Part shown: positions 38,385 through 45,599 of the stretch, piece by piece
Layout: each line of letters starts with the position of its first letter
How positions within the stretch are numbered: position 1 is the stretch's first letter
DNA from: Candidatus Peregrinibacteria bacterium RIFOXYA2_FULL_41_18
GTDB taxonomy: Bacteria; Patescibacteriota; Gracilibacteria; UBA1369; UBA12470
NCBI GenBank assembly: GCA_001788795.1
Contig: MFXH01000014.1
Coordinates: 1 to 47,382 of the forward strand
Direction of reading: 5' to 3'
Length of the DNA stretch: 47,382 nucleotides
The notes under the pieces: generated by a model
What the model saw: the letters and a program-made list of their open reading frames with translations, nothing else
Told to the model about the DNA's origin: nothing
Database searches by the model: none
Translations under genes and position numbers: made by a program

Positions 38385-40766
38385 ATGGGTTTGTTTGGCA
38401 GGAAAAGTCCGGCAGCTACCCCTACGACTCAAGATTCGCTGGAGAGATCTGTTGATTCGATCGTTTCTTGCATGAGACGGTTAAGTCTCGATGATCGAAT
38501 TGAGATATCTTTGCATGGAGAGCAGGCTCCGAAGTGGTTTTTTCTCCAAAATGTCGGAGGTGATGATGTCGTGGAGTTTTCTGATGTGAATGCTCCGCTC
38601 AGATTTGTTTTTGCGATTGAAAACGGCGAAATTGTTATGAAAAACGAGGACACTCATGAGTCGACTATTGTTAATCAAATTAGTGGTCCGAATGGTGAAG
38701 ATATTTTTATGCGGTCGGGTGGGTTTAAGAAGCCTGAAAAGACTCAAGGGCGTTTTGGTAAAGCTGTTGCATCGGTTAGAACGAGTGTTTCTGCGGCGGC
38801 AGGTGTTGTGTCCGGAAGTACGAGAACTTATGCAGCCAAAAGCGTTGCGGTTGCCGGCAGGACACTTAGCGACAGAGGTGAGGATTTACAGTTCATAGCA
38901 AGTATTAAAAACGGGGGCGCAGAGATAGGTGGGGAAGAGGTTGATAAGATGGAGGTCGGGGATGCGCTCTCGAAATTCGCTGATGCCAGTGAAATTATCG
39001 AAAGGAGAAAAAACGATACGGCAAGTGTTACGGTGTATCAGTTTAGAGAGTTGAGAAAAGTCGAGAAAAAACTTTTTGAAAGGGTTAAGAGCTTGCTTGT
39101 GGCTCCTTCCGTGGGTGCAAGTCAGGATGAGATTGCCGAGATTGCCGGATTGGCTACAAGAATGATTGAGGTTTTGGAACAGAAAAAGGCTGCACAAGAC
39201 AAATCGTATGATTCCGAGGTTGGTTATTTTGAGCAGATTATGGCTGATATTGCGAAGCTGCGTTCTGGTGCTGAAAGTGATGCGAAGGTTCGACTGATTA
39301 ATAATTTTATTACTGAAGATTTCAGCAGGCTTGGTTTTCAAGAATGTATCGAGAAGATTCGATATGGACTTGGGTTTTATCAAGAAGCTGTTGCGTTAGG
39401 GATGCAATTTGGAATCGAAAATGCGTTTGATAGAGCCGTTGATCGTCTTCAGATATTTCCGCTTATTCCAACCAGAGATTGGCATAATGTTGTCGACGGA
39501 GATGCAAGGCAAGCGTCTGGTGTCGTTTCCAGCTTGGTTCAGAGTAGAAATCCCCTTGTTGATTTATTGAGGTCTATGCCTCGAACAATACCTGCACGTG
39601 CGGATCTTGAGCAGGTAAGTAACGAGGTTGGTTGGACGAAATCCGGTTTTGAACGTATTGGTTTGGAAAGAAAAGAAAGAGACGACTTCATGAAAATGCT
39701 TTATCCGAACGGAATCGACAAAGCAGAATTGAGTCAGGGGAAGAGGGGAGATTGTTATTTGCTCAGTGCAATATATACTCTCAGGACAAAAAGTCCTGCG
39801 TTGGCGCAACAGGTTATTACAAAAACGATTAGACCGAGTGCAGGCGGATTTACCGTTAGGTTCTTGGGAGACGGGGTTAATACCGGGACGAATGTTGGAG
39901 ATATAGAAGTTAGCAGTCAAGATATTCAGGACTGGAGAAGTCAACATGCCGATACAAAAGCCGATCTTGGCGATATTATTCTCGAAAGGGCATATTATTC
40001 TTACAGAAGCAGGGTAAAAAATCATGTTCGTGGTATGACGCTTAGGTTTGAGGATCCGCTCGGAAGACTTGCCGGAGATGGTGGATTCGGGCATCGGGCG
40101 TTTATGGATCTTTTGGGAGGTGATTTGTGCAATAAGCATGCGATTGGTGATTACCAGAAGACCGGCCAAGTTCCTTTTTCTGATCCGAGGCGCGGTCTGA
40201 CAAGGAAGGGTGCTTTGGATTTTTTCCGAGATAGATTTTCAGTATCTGATGGAAGATACTTGGTCACTGTGAACTCTTTGGCTGCGACAGGCGACATCGC
40301 GCTTCCTTCAGGATTGGTGATTAAGCATAATCATGCATATGTTGTTGATTCTTATGATTCGACGGCTGACAACATAAGCCTTGTGAATCCTCATGATACG
40401 AGCAAACCAATTACTCTCAGCTATGACGAGTTTGCGCAAGCTTTCAGCGAAGTTTCTTATGTCAGGGTTGCAAGTCTCGGCGCTACGGAACTCGGAAGAT
40501 ATATTTCAGAACTTATAACATCGGGGGTTACGCCTCAAGGGATGTTTAATCGCATGTTGTGGTCGAAAATTGAGGATGAGGATATATATGAGCTTTGCGG
40601 AGTTGCGAATGGTGATGATGGTTCTCTTGATTGGGTTATCGGATATATTAAGCATTCGACTCAAAATAGTGGTTTTGATTTAAACATAATTGATCGAACG
40701 CTTGGGCGCAGAATACCTGCAGTGCCGGAATTCGGGGCTAGACCTGCGGCTACAACTGTGGTATAA
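38385..40766 (+). CDS. Calpain-like (family C2) cysteine protease
   Basis: 793 aa, no signal peptide. Residues 1-430 are of unknown type: a short N-terminal domain, an Ala/Ser/Val-rich stretch (VRTSVSAAAGVVSG) and a helical region. From about 440 the sequence follows the calpain catalytic core: ELSQGKRGDCYLLSAIYTLR with nucleophile C457 (calpain: QGxxGDCWFLAA), VIKHNHAYVVDSYDS with H650, and ISLVNPHDTSKPITLSYDEF with N668 (calpain: NPWG). The order C-H-N and local motifs match; spacing C to H is somewhat longer than in animal calpain. Calpains cut proteins at inter-domain sites. It is followed by a helical gene and a LysM gene. Confidence 0.83.
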   Translation: MGLFGRKSPAATPTTQDSLERSVDSIVSCMRRLSLDDRIEISLHGEQAPKWFFLQNVGGDDVVEFSDVNAPLRFVFAIENGEIVMKNEDTHESTIVNQISGPNGEDIFMRSGGFKKPEKTQGRFGKAVASVRTSVSAAAGVVSGSTRTYAAKSVAVAGRTLSDRGEDLQFIASIKNGGAEIGGEEVDKMEVGDALSKFADASEIIERRKNDTASVTVYQFRELRKVEKKLFERVKSLLVAPSVGASQDEIAEIAGLATRMIEVLEQKKAAQDKSYDSEVGYFEQIMADIAKLRSGAESDAKVRLINNFITEDFSRLGFQECIEKIRYGLGFYQEAVALGMQFGIENAFDRAVDRLQIFPLIPTRDWHNVVDGDARQASGVVSSLVQSRNPLVDLLRSMPRTIPARADLEQVSNEVGWTKSGFERIGLERKERDDFMKMLYPNGIDKAELSQGKRGDCYLLSAIYTLRTKSPALAQQVITKTIRPSAGGFTVRFLGDGVNTGTNVGDIEVSSQDIQDWRSQHADTKADLGDIILERAYYSYRSRVKNHVRGMTLRFEDPLGRLAGDGGFGHRAFMDLLGGDLCNKHAIGDYQKTGQVPFSDPRRGLTRKGALDFFRDRFSVSDGRYLVTVNSLAATGDIALPSGLVIKHNHAYVVDSYDSTADNISLVNPHDTSKPITLSYDEFAQAFSEVSYVRVASLGATELGRYISELITSGVTPQGMFNRMLWSKIEDEDIYELCGVANGDDGSLDWVIGYIKHSTQNSGFDLNIIDRTLGRRIPAVPEFGARPAATTVV

Positions 40767-40767
40767 T
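40762..40767 (+). promoter_or_regulatory. Extended -10 overlapping the calpain stop codon
   Basis: TGTGGTATAAT: the TAA stop of the protease gene lies inside TATAAT, giving the next two genes their own promoter 34 bp before the ATG. Confidence 0.5.
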
Positions 40768-40800
40768 TATTTGATAAAAAACAAAAATTAACTTCTTAAA

Positions 40801-41106
40801 ATGAGTAATACGGAATTAAAACAGCACGCACTTATGCTTGTCGCAATCAATCCTTTTATGCAAGAGGATCAGAAAAAGCATTGGACCGGTATGGTTGAAA
40901 AAATGACCGATGAAGAGTTGCAGAAGCTTATTGAAATGCTTGAGGAGAGCAAGAAGGCTTTTTATAAATTGATATATGAAGCTATGGAAACGGATAAGGA
41001 TGGCGCGTTGGCAAAAAGGCTTGCCGACTATATGCAAGTTGCCAATAAAGAGATTGATGATGCCGAAGTTGAAAAAACTTTAAATAAAAATCTAACAAAA
41101 ATTTAA
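40801..41106 (+). CDS. Small helical protein
   Basis: 101-aa charged, all-helical protein (WTGMVEKMTDEELQKLIEML, EESKKAFYKLIYEAMETD, RLADYMQVANKEIDDAEVEK) likely forming a coiled-coil or helical hairpin. There is no signal peptide. No family recognised. The next ATG follows its TAA after one base, so it is translationally coupled to the LysM protein and probably binds it or the protease. It is the first gene of the transcript starting at about 40774. Confidence 0.7.
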   Translation: MSNTELKQHALMLVAINPFMQEDQKKHWTGMVEKMTDEELQKLIEMLEESKKAFYKLIYEAMETDKDGALAKRLADYMQVANKEIDDAEVEKTLNKNLTKI

Positions 41107-41107
41107 C

Positions 41108-43390
41108 ATGGGTAATGAAAAACAAGAAGCTCGTCAGGAGGCTGTCGAGTTGCGTCAAGACACTAAGGCCGAGTTGCAAAAACTTATGGCCGATATCGAT
41201 AGTGAACAAACGAAAATTCTCGATAAAGAGCTTAAGCCTCATAATAAAAAATATGACGAAAAGCTCGAAAGGAATCGAGATGTGCTTATAGACAAGGTTG
41301 ATCGTTTTGTCGATCGAGTTGAGCACGCCAGTCCGGATGTCTTGTCTCCGACCAGAAAAGTTGCGATGCTTCAGGAAATTTTTCATATATTGAATGATTA
41401 TATCAGGGGAATTGACGGAGTTTTCAGTGCTAAGAATCGGGTTGCCGACAGATTGAGCGGTGCTCTTGATAGATTCAATAAAGAAATAACTGAAAATGTT
41501 ATTGTCGAAAGGCATGAGGCTCCAAGAGTTGTCGTTGTGGAGAAGGCTCCAGTCAGAGTGGAAATTGTTCGTGACGGGATTTATACGGTTAAGGAGGGTG
41601 ATAGCTTGAGTCAGATAGTAAAAAATAAATTTGGAATCGATTGGCAGGAGAATCCTGCGCAAGCTTTTGCAGTCGTTAGACTGCTTAGCGATAAATGCAG
41701 AGTTCCAGACGTTGAAAATGCTGATCCGAATGATATCAAGGCCGGAAGTCAATTGGATTTCGGTAAGGCTAGATCCATGCTTGGACCGGATGGTAAGCCT
41801 ACGGCTGAACATATGGCAGGTATTATAGAATGGTATAACTCAATTCCTTCGACTGTAGAAAACGGATGGGAAATTGGGCAGAAAACAGAAAAAACAGATG
41901 GGGGGACGGACGGAGGGGCTACGGGCGGATCGTCGTCGGCTACTGAATTGGCAAGAAGTGTTGCCGGCGGGGAGCAGACGGCAAGTGGTGGTGAAGCGGC
42001 AGGTGAAGGTGATGGTGCCAATACAAATGCCCAAGCAGCAGTCGATGAACAGCCTGAGGCTGAACCAGAAGCTCAACCTGCTCAACAGCCTGCGGCTCAA
42101 CCAGAAGTGCCTGCAGCAACAGTTCCGGTTGTTCCGGAAGTTGTCGAAAGAACTATAGATCAAATTCAAGTTGGTGAAGTTGTTGGGAATGATGAAGCTT
42201 TGAAAAAAGATATTATTTCTCCAGTTATGGCCGAGGACGAATCGGTTGCTAGATATGAACTTAATGATGTTGTAAAATGGGGTTTTGCTTACGGAGGAGG
42301 TGTTGTTAGACTGCCTGATGCTCCTGCAGAAGGTGCAACTCTTAAGCCGGAGGATATTGCCAAGATACCGGAAGGGACATATATAGAATCAGAAGGCGGT
42401 AAGGCTTTGGGGATTATTGCTAGTAACGGTGGTTTGGCAGTTGAAGGGTTTGCATGGGTTAATGGCGCAGGTGAAGGTTGGAATATAGTTAAGCTTCCAA
42501 CCGTAAATGCAGATAAATCTTATAATGAGAAAGTTTCTGATTTTTTGATTGTCGGTGCGCAAATTGATGTCAAATATGCGAAGAATTATGGAATTGTTGA
42601 TGAGGCCGGTGCGATTAAGCAGGATGGATGGGGGCTGACGCTTGATTCCAACTTCGTGGTGAAGTTACCTGCGGTACCTGCGGAGGGAGATAAGGCTTAT
42701 AATCCTTCGGAAGCTCTGAAATCGCTTCCCGACGGAGTTAGAATTCCGCTTGGTTATGCAGAAAAGTTAAAAGCTTATAAGGATGAGGGAGATGAGGTTC
42801 TTATTCCAGGATGGGGTGACAATTATGACTACAGAGCTATTGTAAAAATTGGCGATGACATATCTAAAATCCCTCAAAATACATATGTTCGTACGGATGA
42901 TGCAATTCGATTAAAGATTGAATCTTCAAACAGGGCAGCAGGTTTAGTTAATGGATGGGGTTGGCGTAACGAGTCTAATGTTTATAAATTACCTAGCAGT
43001 CCTACTGCTATTCCGAACGGTATAACGGTTAGTAGATTGGATCCTGCGGTAGCAAGTTTGTTTGACGCTAACGGATGTTTGATTGCAGATGGATGGACAC
43101 CTGATGGTAATTCCTTTGTAAGAAAGTCTAAGGATGTTCCTGTGGGTCTTAATGTGTGGGTTTCCCGGGTTGTCGGTACTTATTTGGCAGCTCATCGTAG
43201 CGGTGGGCAGGTATGGGATAAGGAAGAGCATCCCGAAGGTCCGTTTTATACGGAGGAAGGAAGTGATGTTATAGAGTATGCTGAAGATAGCGGTATCGAT
43301 GATAATATAACCGAAGGTCTTCCGTCCGGTGTTGCCAAAGCTAAACTTGTTCAGTATTTAAATGCGCAGTGGAATATTGTTGCGCAGTAG
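41108..43390 (+). CDS. LysM and tandem-repeat protein
   Basis: 760 aa. Coiled coil (residues 1-75), a helical domain, then a LysM peptidoglycan-binding module (about 155-215, DGIYTVKEGDSLSQIVKNKFG). A Gly/Ala/Gln/Pro-rich linker follows (about 255-345, QPAQQPAAQPEVPAATVPV), then about five degenerate repeats of 70-80 residues to the C-terminus, each with a G-W/F ... V-x-KLP-x-x-P core (VVRLPDAPAEGATLKPED, NIVKLPTVNADKSYN, VVKLPAVPAEGDKAYN, VYKLPSSPTAIPNG). No signal peptide is visible, which is odd for a wall-binding protein. It is coupled to the small helical gene and lies downstream of the calpain-like gene. Confidence 0.85.
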   Translation: MGNEKQEARQEAVELRQDTKAELQKLMADIDSEQTKILDKELKPHNKKYDEKLERNRDVLIDKVDRFVDRVEHASPDVLSPTRKVAMLQEIFHILNDYIRGIDGVFSAKNRVADRLSGALDRFNKEITENVIVERHEAPRVVVVEKAPVRVEIVRDGIYTVKEGDSLSQIVKNKFGIDWQENPAQAFAVVRLLSDKCRVPDVENADPNDIKAGSQLDFGKARSMLGPDGKPTAEHMAGIIEWYNSIPSTVENGWEIGQKTEKTDGGTDGGATGGSSSATELARSVAGGEQTASGGEAAGEGDGANTNAQAAVDEQPEAEPEAQPAQQPAAQPEVPAATVPVVPEVVERTIDQIQVGEVVGNDEALKKDIISPVMAEDESVARYELNDVVKWGFAYGGGVVRLPDAPAEGATLKPEDIAKIPEGTYIESEGGKALGIIASNGGLAVEGFAWVNGAGEGWNIVKLPTVNADKSYNEKVSDFLIVGAQIDVKYAKNYGIVDEAGAIKQDGWGLTLDSNFVVKLPAVPAEGDKAYNPSEALKSLPDGVRIPLGYAEKLKAYKDEGDEVLIPGWGDNYDYRAIVKIGDDISKIPQNTYVRTDDAIRLKIESSNRAAGLVNGWGWRNESNVYKLPSSPTAIPNGITVSRLDPAVASLFDANGCLIADGWTPDGNSFVRKSKDVPVGLNVWVSRVVGTYLAAHRSGGQVWDKEEHPEGPFYTEEGSDVIEYAEDSGIDDNITEGLPSGVAKAKLVQYLNAQWNIVAQ

Positions 43391-43407
43391 GTAATGAAGA
43401 AGAGATT

Positions 43408-43434
43408 TTGATAAAAAGGTTTTGATGCTATCCT
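43408..43434 (+). promoter_or_regulatory. Promoter of the M16 peptidase
   Basis: TTGATA (43408-43413), 15-bp spacer, extended -10 TGCTATCCT (TATCCT at 43429-43434). Confidence 0.45.
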
Positions 43435-43463
43435 GTCGTGCGTAAAAACACTAATTTATTTTT

Positions 43464-44705
43464 ATGCACAAGAAAACCGTACTTGAAAATGGACTTCGCG
43501 TGATTACGCAAAAATCTGCTGGGACGAAAGCTGTGACAGTTTTGATTTTATGCGGAGCAGGGTCGAGATACGAGGATCAGTCTATTCGTGGGATTTCGCA
43601 TTTTTTGGAACATATGTTCTTCAAAGGCGCGAATCGATATAAGAATGCGAAAGAGGTTTCCGAGGCGATAGATTCGGTTGGAGGCGAGTTCAATGCGTTT
43701 ACCGGTAAGGAGTATGCCGGATATTTCGTGAAAGTTGCGAGTGAGCATTTCGAGACTGCGGCGGATGTTCTATCTGATATGCTTGTGAATGCGAAGTTTG
43801 ATTCGCATGAAATCGAGAAGGAGCGCGGAGTTATTTTGGAAGAGTTCAATATGTATCAAGATACGCCGATGTATCAAGTCGGGTGGGATTTTGAGAATTT
43901 GCTTTTTGGTGAACAGCCGATGGGCTGGGACGAGATTGGCACGAAGGAGCTTATTAAGTCCGTGACGCATGAGGATTTTTTGAAATATAAAAATTCTCTT
44001 TATACGGCGGATAATTGCGTTGTGTGTGTCGCGGGAAATATAGACGAGAAAAAAGTTATTAAAACTATTGAAGAGAAATTCAATTTCGGTAATGAAAAGA
44101 GGAGTAGAGGGTTCGAGGGATTCAAGCCGGATTTGGCAAAAGACCTGAAAAAACTTCACATCAAAAAAACCGAACAAACTCATATTGTTTGCGGTGCGCG
44201 TGGCATTCCGGAAGGTCACGCCGATCATTATGTCGAGCAAGTTCTCTCCACTATTCTCGGAGGGAATATGAGTTCGAGAATGTTTATGGCTGTTAGGGAA
44301 GAGAAGGGTTTGTGCTATTACGTTAAAACGGAAACGGATAATTATACGGACTGCGGAGCGATTTCGACTCGAGCGGGTGTCGATGTGAATCGCGCGGTTT
44401 TGGCTATCGATGCAATCAAGGCGGAGTATGCGCGTATATGCGATGAAGTTGTGTCGGAGAAGGAGTTGTCTAAGGGTAAGGAATTTATAAAAGGAAAAAT
44501 CGCCTTGCGTCTCGAGGATAGCGAGGAGATGGCGCATTTGCTTGGTAAATACGAGCTTCTTTATGGAAAGATTAAGACTGTTGAGGAAATTGTAAGAGGG
44601 GTTGATGCTGTGACTGCCGAAGATGTGCAACGAGTTGCTCGCGAGTTGCTTGCGCCGGAGAATCTTAGGATTGCGGCGATAGGGCCGGTGGAGGGGCTGA
44701 GGTAA
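43464..44705 (+). CDS. M16 family zinc peptidase (processing-peptidase-like)
   Basis: 413-aa metallopeptidase related to mitochondrial processing peptidase beta. The inverted zinc motif HFLEH (H46, E49, H50) lies in GISHFLEHMFFKGANRY, and the third ligand is a Glu in ERGVILEEFN (about residue 126). GGEFNAFTGKEYAGYFVKV and the C-terminal inactive half with SRMFMAVREEKGLCYYVKTE are typical. The length suits a self-dimerising M16B peptidase. It probably degrades or matures peptides in the cytoplasm. A composite array starts at the stop codon. Confidence 0.95.
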   Translation: MHKKTVLENGLRVITQKSAGTKAVTVLILCGAGSRYEDQSIRGISHFLEHMFFKGANRYKNAKEVSEAIDSVGGEFNAFTGKEYAGYFVKVASEHFETAADVLSDMLVNAKFDSHEIEKERGVILEEFNMYQDTPMYQVGWDFENLLFGEQPMGWDEIGTKELIKSVTHEDFLKYKNSLYTADNCVVCVAGNIDEKKVIKTIEEKFNFGNEKRSRGFEGFKPDLAKDLKKLHIKKTEQTHIVCGARGIPEGHADHYVEQVLSTILGGNMSSRMFMAVREEKGLCYYVKTETDNYTDCGAISTRAGVDVNRAVLAIDAIKAEYARICDEVVSEKELSKGKEFIKGKIALRLEDSEEMAHLLGKYELLYGKIKTVEEIVRGVDAVTAEDVQRVARELLAPENLRIAAIGPVEGLR

Positions 44706-44748
44706 GGAGCAAGACACAAGACACAGACAGCAGAGAAGAGGGAAGGGT
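44704..44748. repeat. Composite array GGAGCAAGACACAAG-GACAGCAG-AGAAGAGGG (R19)
   Basis: Same modular order as R4, R5 and R12, directly after the M16 peptidase stop codon. Confidence 0.75.
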
Positions 44749-44752
44749 TTGC

Positions 44753-44841
44753 GTGATTAGGATTCTCGCTAGTCCTCGCTTACTGATTTTTCTCGAGCAT
44801 GCGTGATGCTCTCGAAAAAATCAGTATCGCTGCGGAATCAC
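44753..44841. repeat. Long imperfect palindrome
   Basis: The inner arms TACTGATTTTTCTCGAGCAT (44781-44800) and the complement of 44806-44826 form an approximately 19-bp stem with a 5-nt loop. The outer bases GTGATT/AATCAC (44753-44758, 44836-44841) pair again across internal bulges. It may be a bidirectional terminator or a palindromic repeat; there is no gene in this 272-bp spacer. Confidence 0.6.
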
Positions 44842-44875
44842 TCGAAGCAAAAATTAAAGCCTTAATGGTTGAGTG

Positions 44876-44900
44876 AGGCAGACAGCAGAGAAGAGGGGAT
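44876..44900. repeat. Partial array GACAGCAGAGAAGAGGGG (R20)
   Basis: A second copy of the GACAGCAG-AGAAGAGG module, about 150 bp after R19, on the other side of the palindrome. Confidence 0.65.
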
Positions 44901-44904
44901 GGTT

Positions 44905-44947
44905 GCGATTTGCAATGTTTTTGTAATGTCGATGTTGTATAAAGGGG
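44905..44947 (+). repeat. 43-bp upstream element, copy 1
   Basis: GCGATTTGCAATGTTTTTGT and the following bases recur at 45531 with 24 of the first 26 positions identical. Copy 1 lies in front of the toxin-antitoxin pair. Confidence 0.6.
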
Positions 44948-45001
44948 TTGATTTTGATATACTTAAAATAAGAAAGTATGAAATTCTTATTTCTCGATGT
45001 T

Positions 45002-45229
45002 ATGAAAATTGTTAAATGTACCGAAAGAGGACAGGTTACTCTGCCTAAAGCGTGGCGCGATAAGGTTGGTACCTGTTATTTTCAAGTTTTTGTTGATGCC
45101 GATGCGGTTACGCTAAGACCTGTAAAGGAAAAGAGTTTTAAGGAGACGGTGGAGGACAGCTGGCAAGATTACTTGAATGGTGGGAAGACTTTTACCCATG
45201 AAGAAATGAAAAAGGAGTATGGATTATAG
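45002..45229 (+). CDS. AbrB/SpoVT-type antitoxin
   Basis: 75-aa swapped-hairpin DNA-binding antitoxin: MKIVKCTERGQVTLPKAWRDKVG is the AbrB-like domain, followed by VDADAVTLRPVKE and a C-terminal toxin-binding tail (WQDYLNGGKTFTHEEMKKEY). It should neutralise the RelE-like toxin and repress the operon. The in-frame ATG at 44978 would add eight residues and is possible. A TTGTAT-16-TATACT promoter (44935-44962) is close upstream. Confidence 0.88.
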   Translation: MKIVKCTERGQVTLPKAWRDKVGTCYFQVFVDADAVTLRPVKEKSFKETVEDSWQDYLNGGKTFTHEEMKKEYGL

Positions 45230-45491
45230 ATTGGAATATACGCAGAATGCTTTTGATGATTTGCGACGGCTTCCTTCCGTAATTGCGAGCCGTATAATTT
45301 TGAAAATGAAATATTTTGCGTCATTAAAAGATCCACTGTCCAAGGCCAAGAAGTTAAAGGGTTTTGAAGTCAATACTTACAGGTTTAGAGTTGGTGATTA
45401 CAGGGTTGTATTTAGAGTTGATAAAGGTGTTGTAGTTGTTTTGGTTGTGCTTAGGGTTGCGAATAGAAAGGATGTGTACGGTAGGAAGTAG
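45219..45491 (+). CDS. RelE/ParE-family toxin
   Basis: 90-aa toxin of the RelE superfamily, probably an mRNA endonuclease on the ribosome. DYRLEYTQNAFDDLRRLP starts the fold; KAKKLKGFEVNTYRFRVGDYRVVFRVD is the conserved core with the basic/aromatic residues, and LVVLRVANRKDVYGRK is the terminal strand. It overlaps the antitoxin gene by 11 bp, with AAAGGAG in front of its ATG, one of the few clear Shine-Dalgarno sites here. Confidence 0.93.
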   Translation: MDYRLEYTQNAFDDLRRLPSVIASRIILKMKYFASLKDPLSKAKKLKGFEVNTYRFRVGDYRVVFRVDKGVVVVLVVLRVANRKDVYGRK

Positions 45492-45530
45492 GCCTATAGG
45501 AGAGGCGTTCGGAATTGCTTCGCTTTCCCA

Positions 45531-45573
45531 GCGATTTGCAACATTTTTGTAATGTCTGAGTGTTATACAGGGA
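45531..45573 (+). repeat. 43-bp upstream element, copy 2
   Basis: Second copy of the element at 44905, here in front of the giant surface protein gene. Shared core GCGATTTGCAA-n2-TTTTTGTAATGTC. Confidence 0.6.
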
Positions 45574-45599
45574 GGGAAAATTTCATAATTCAAACAACA

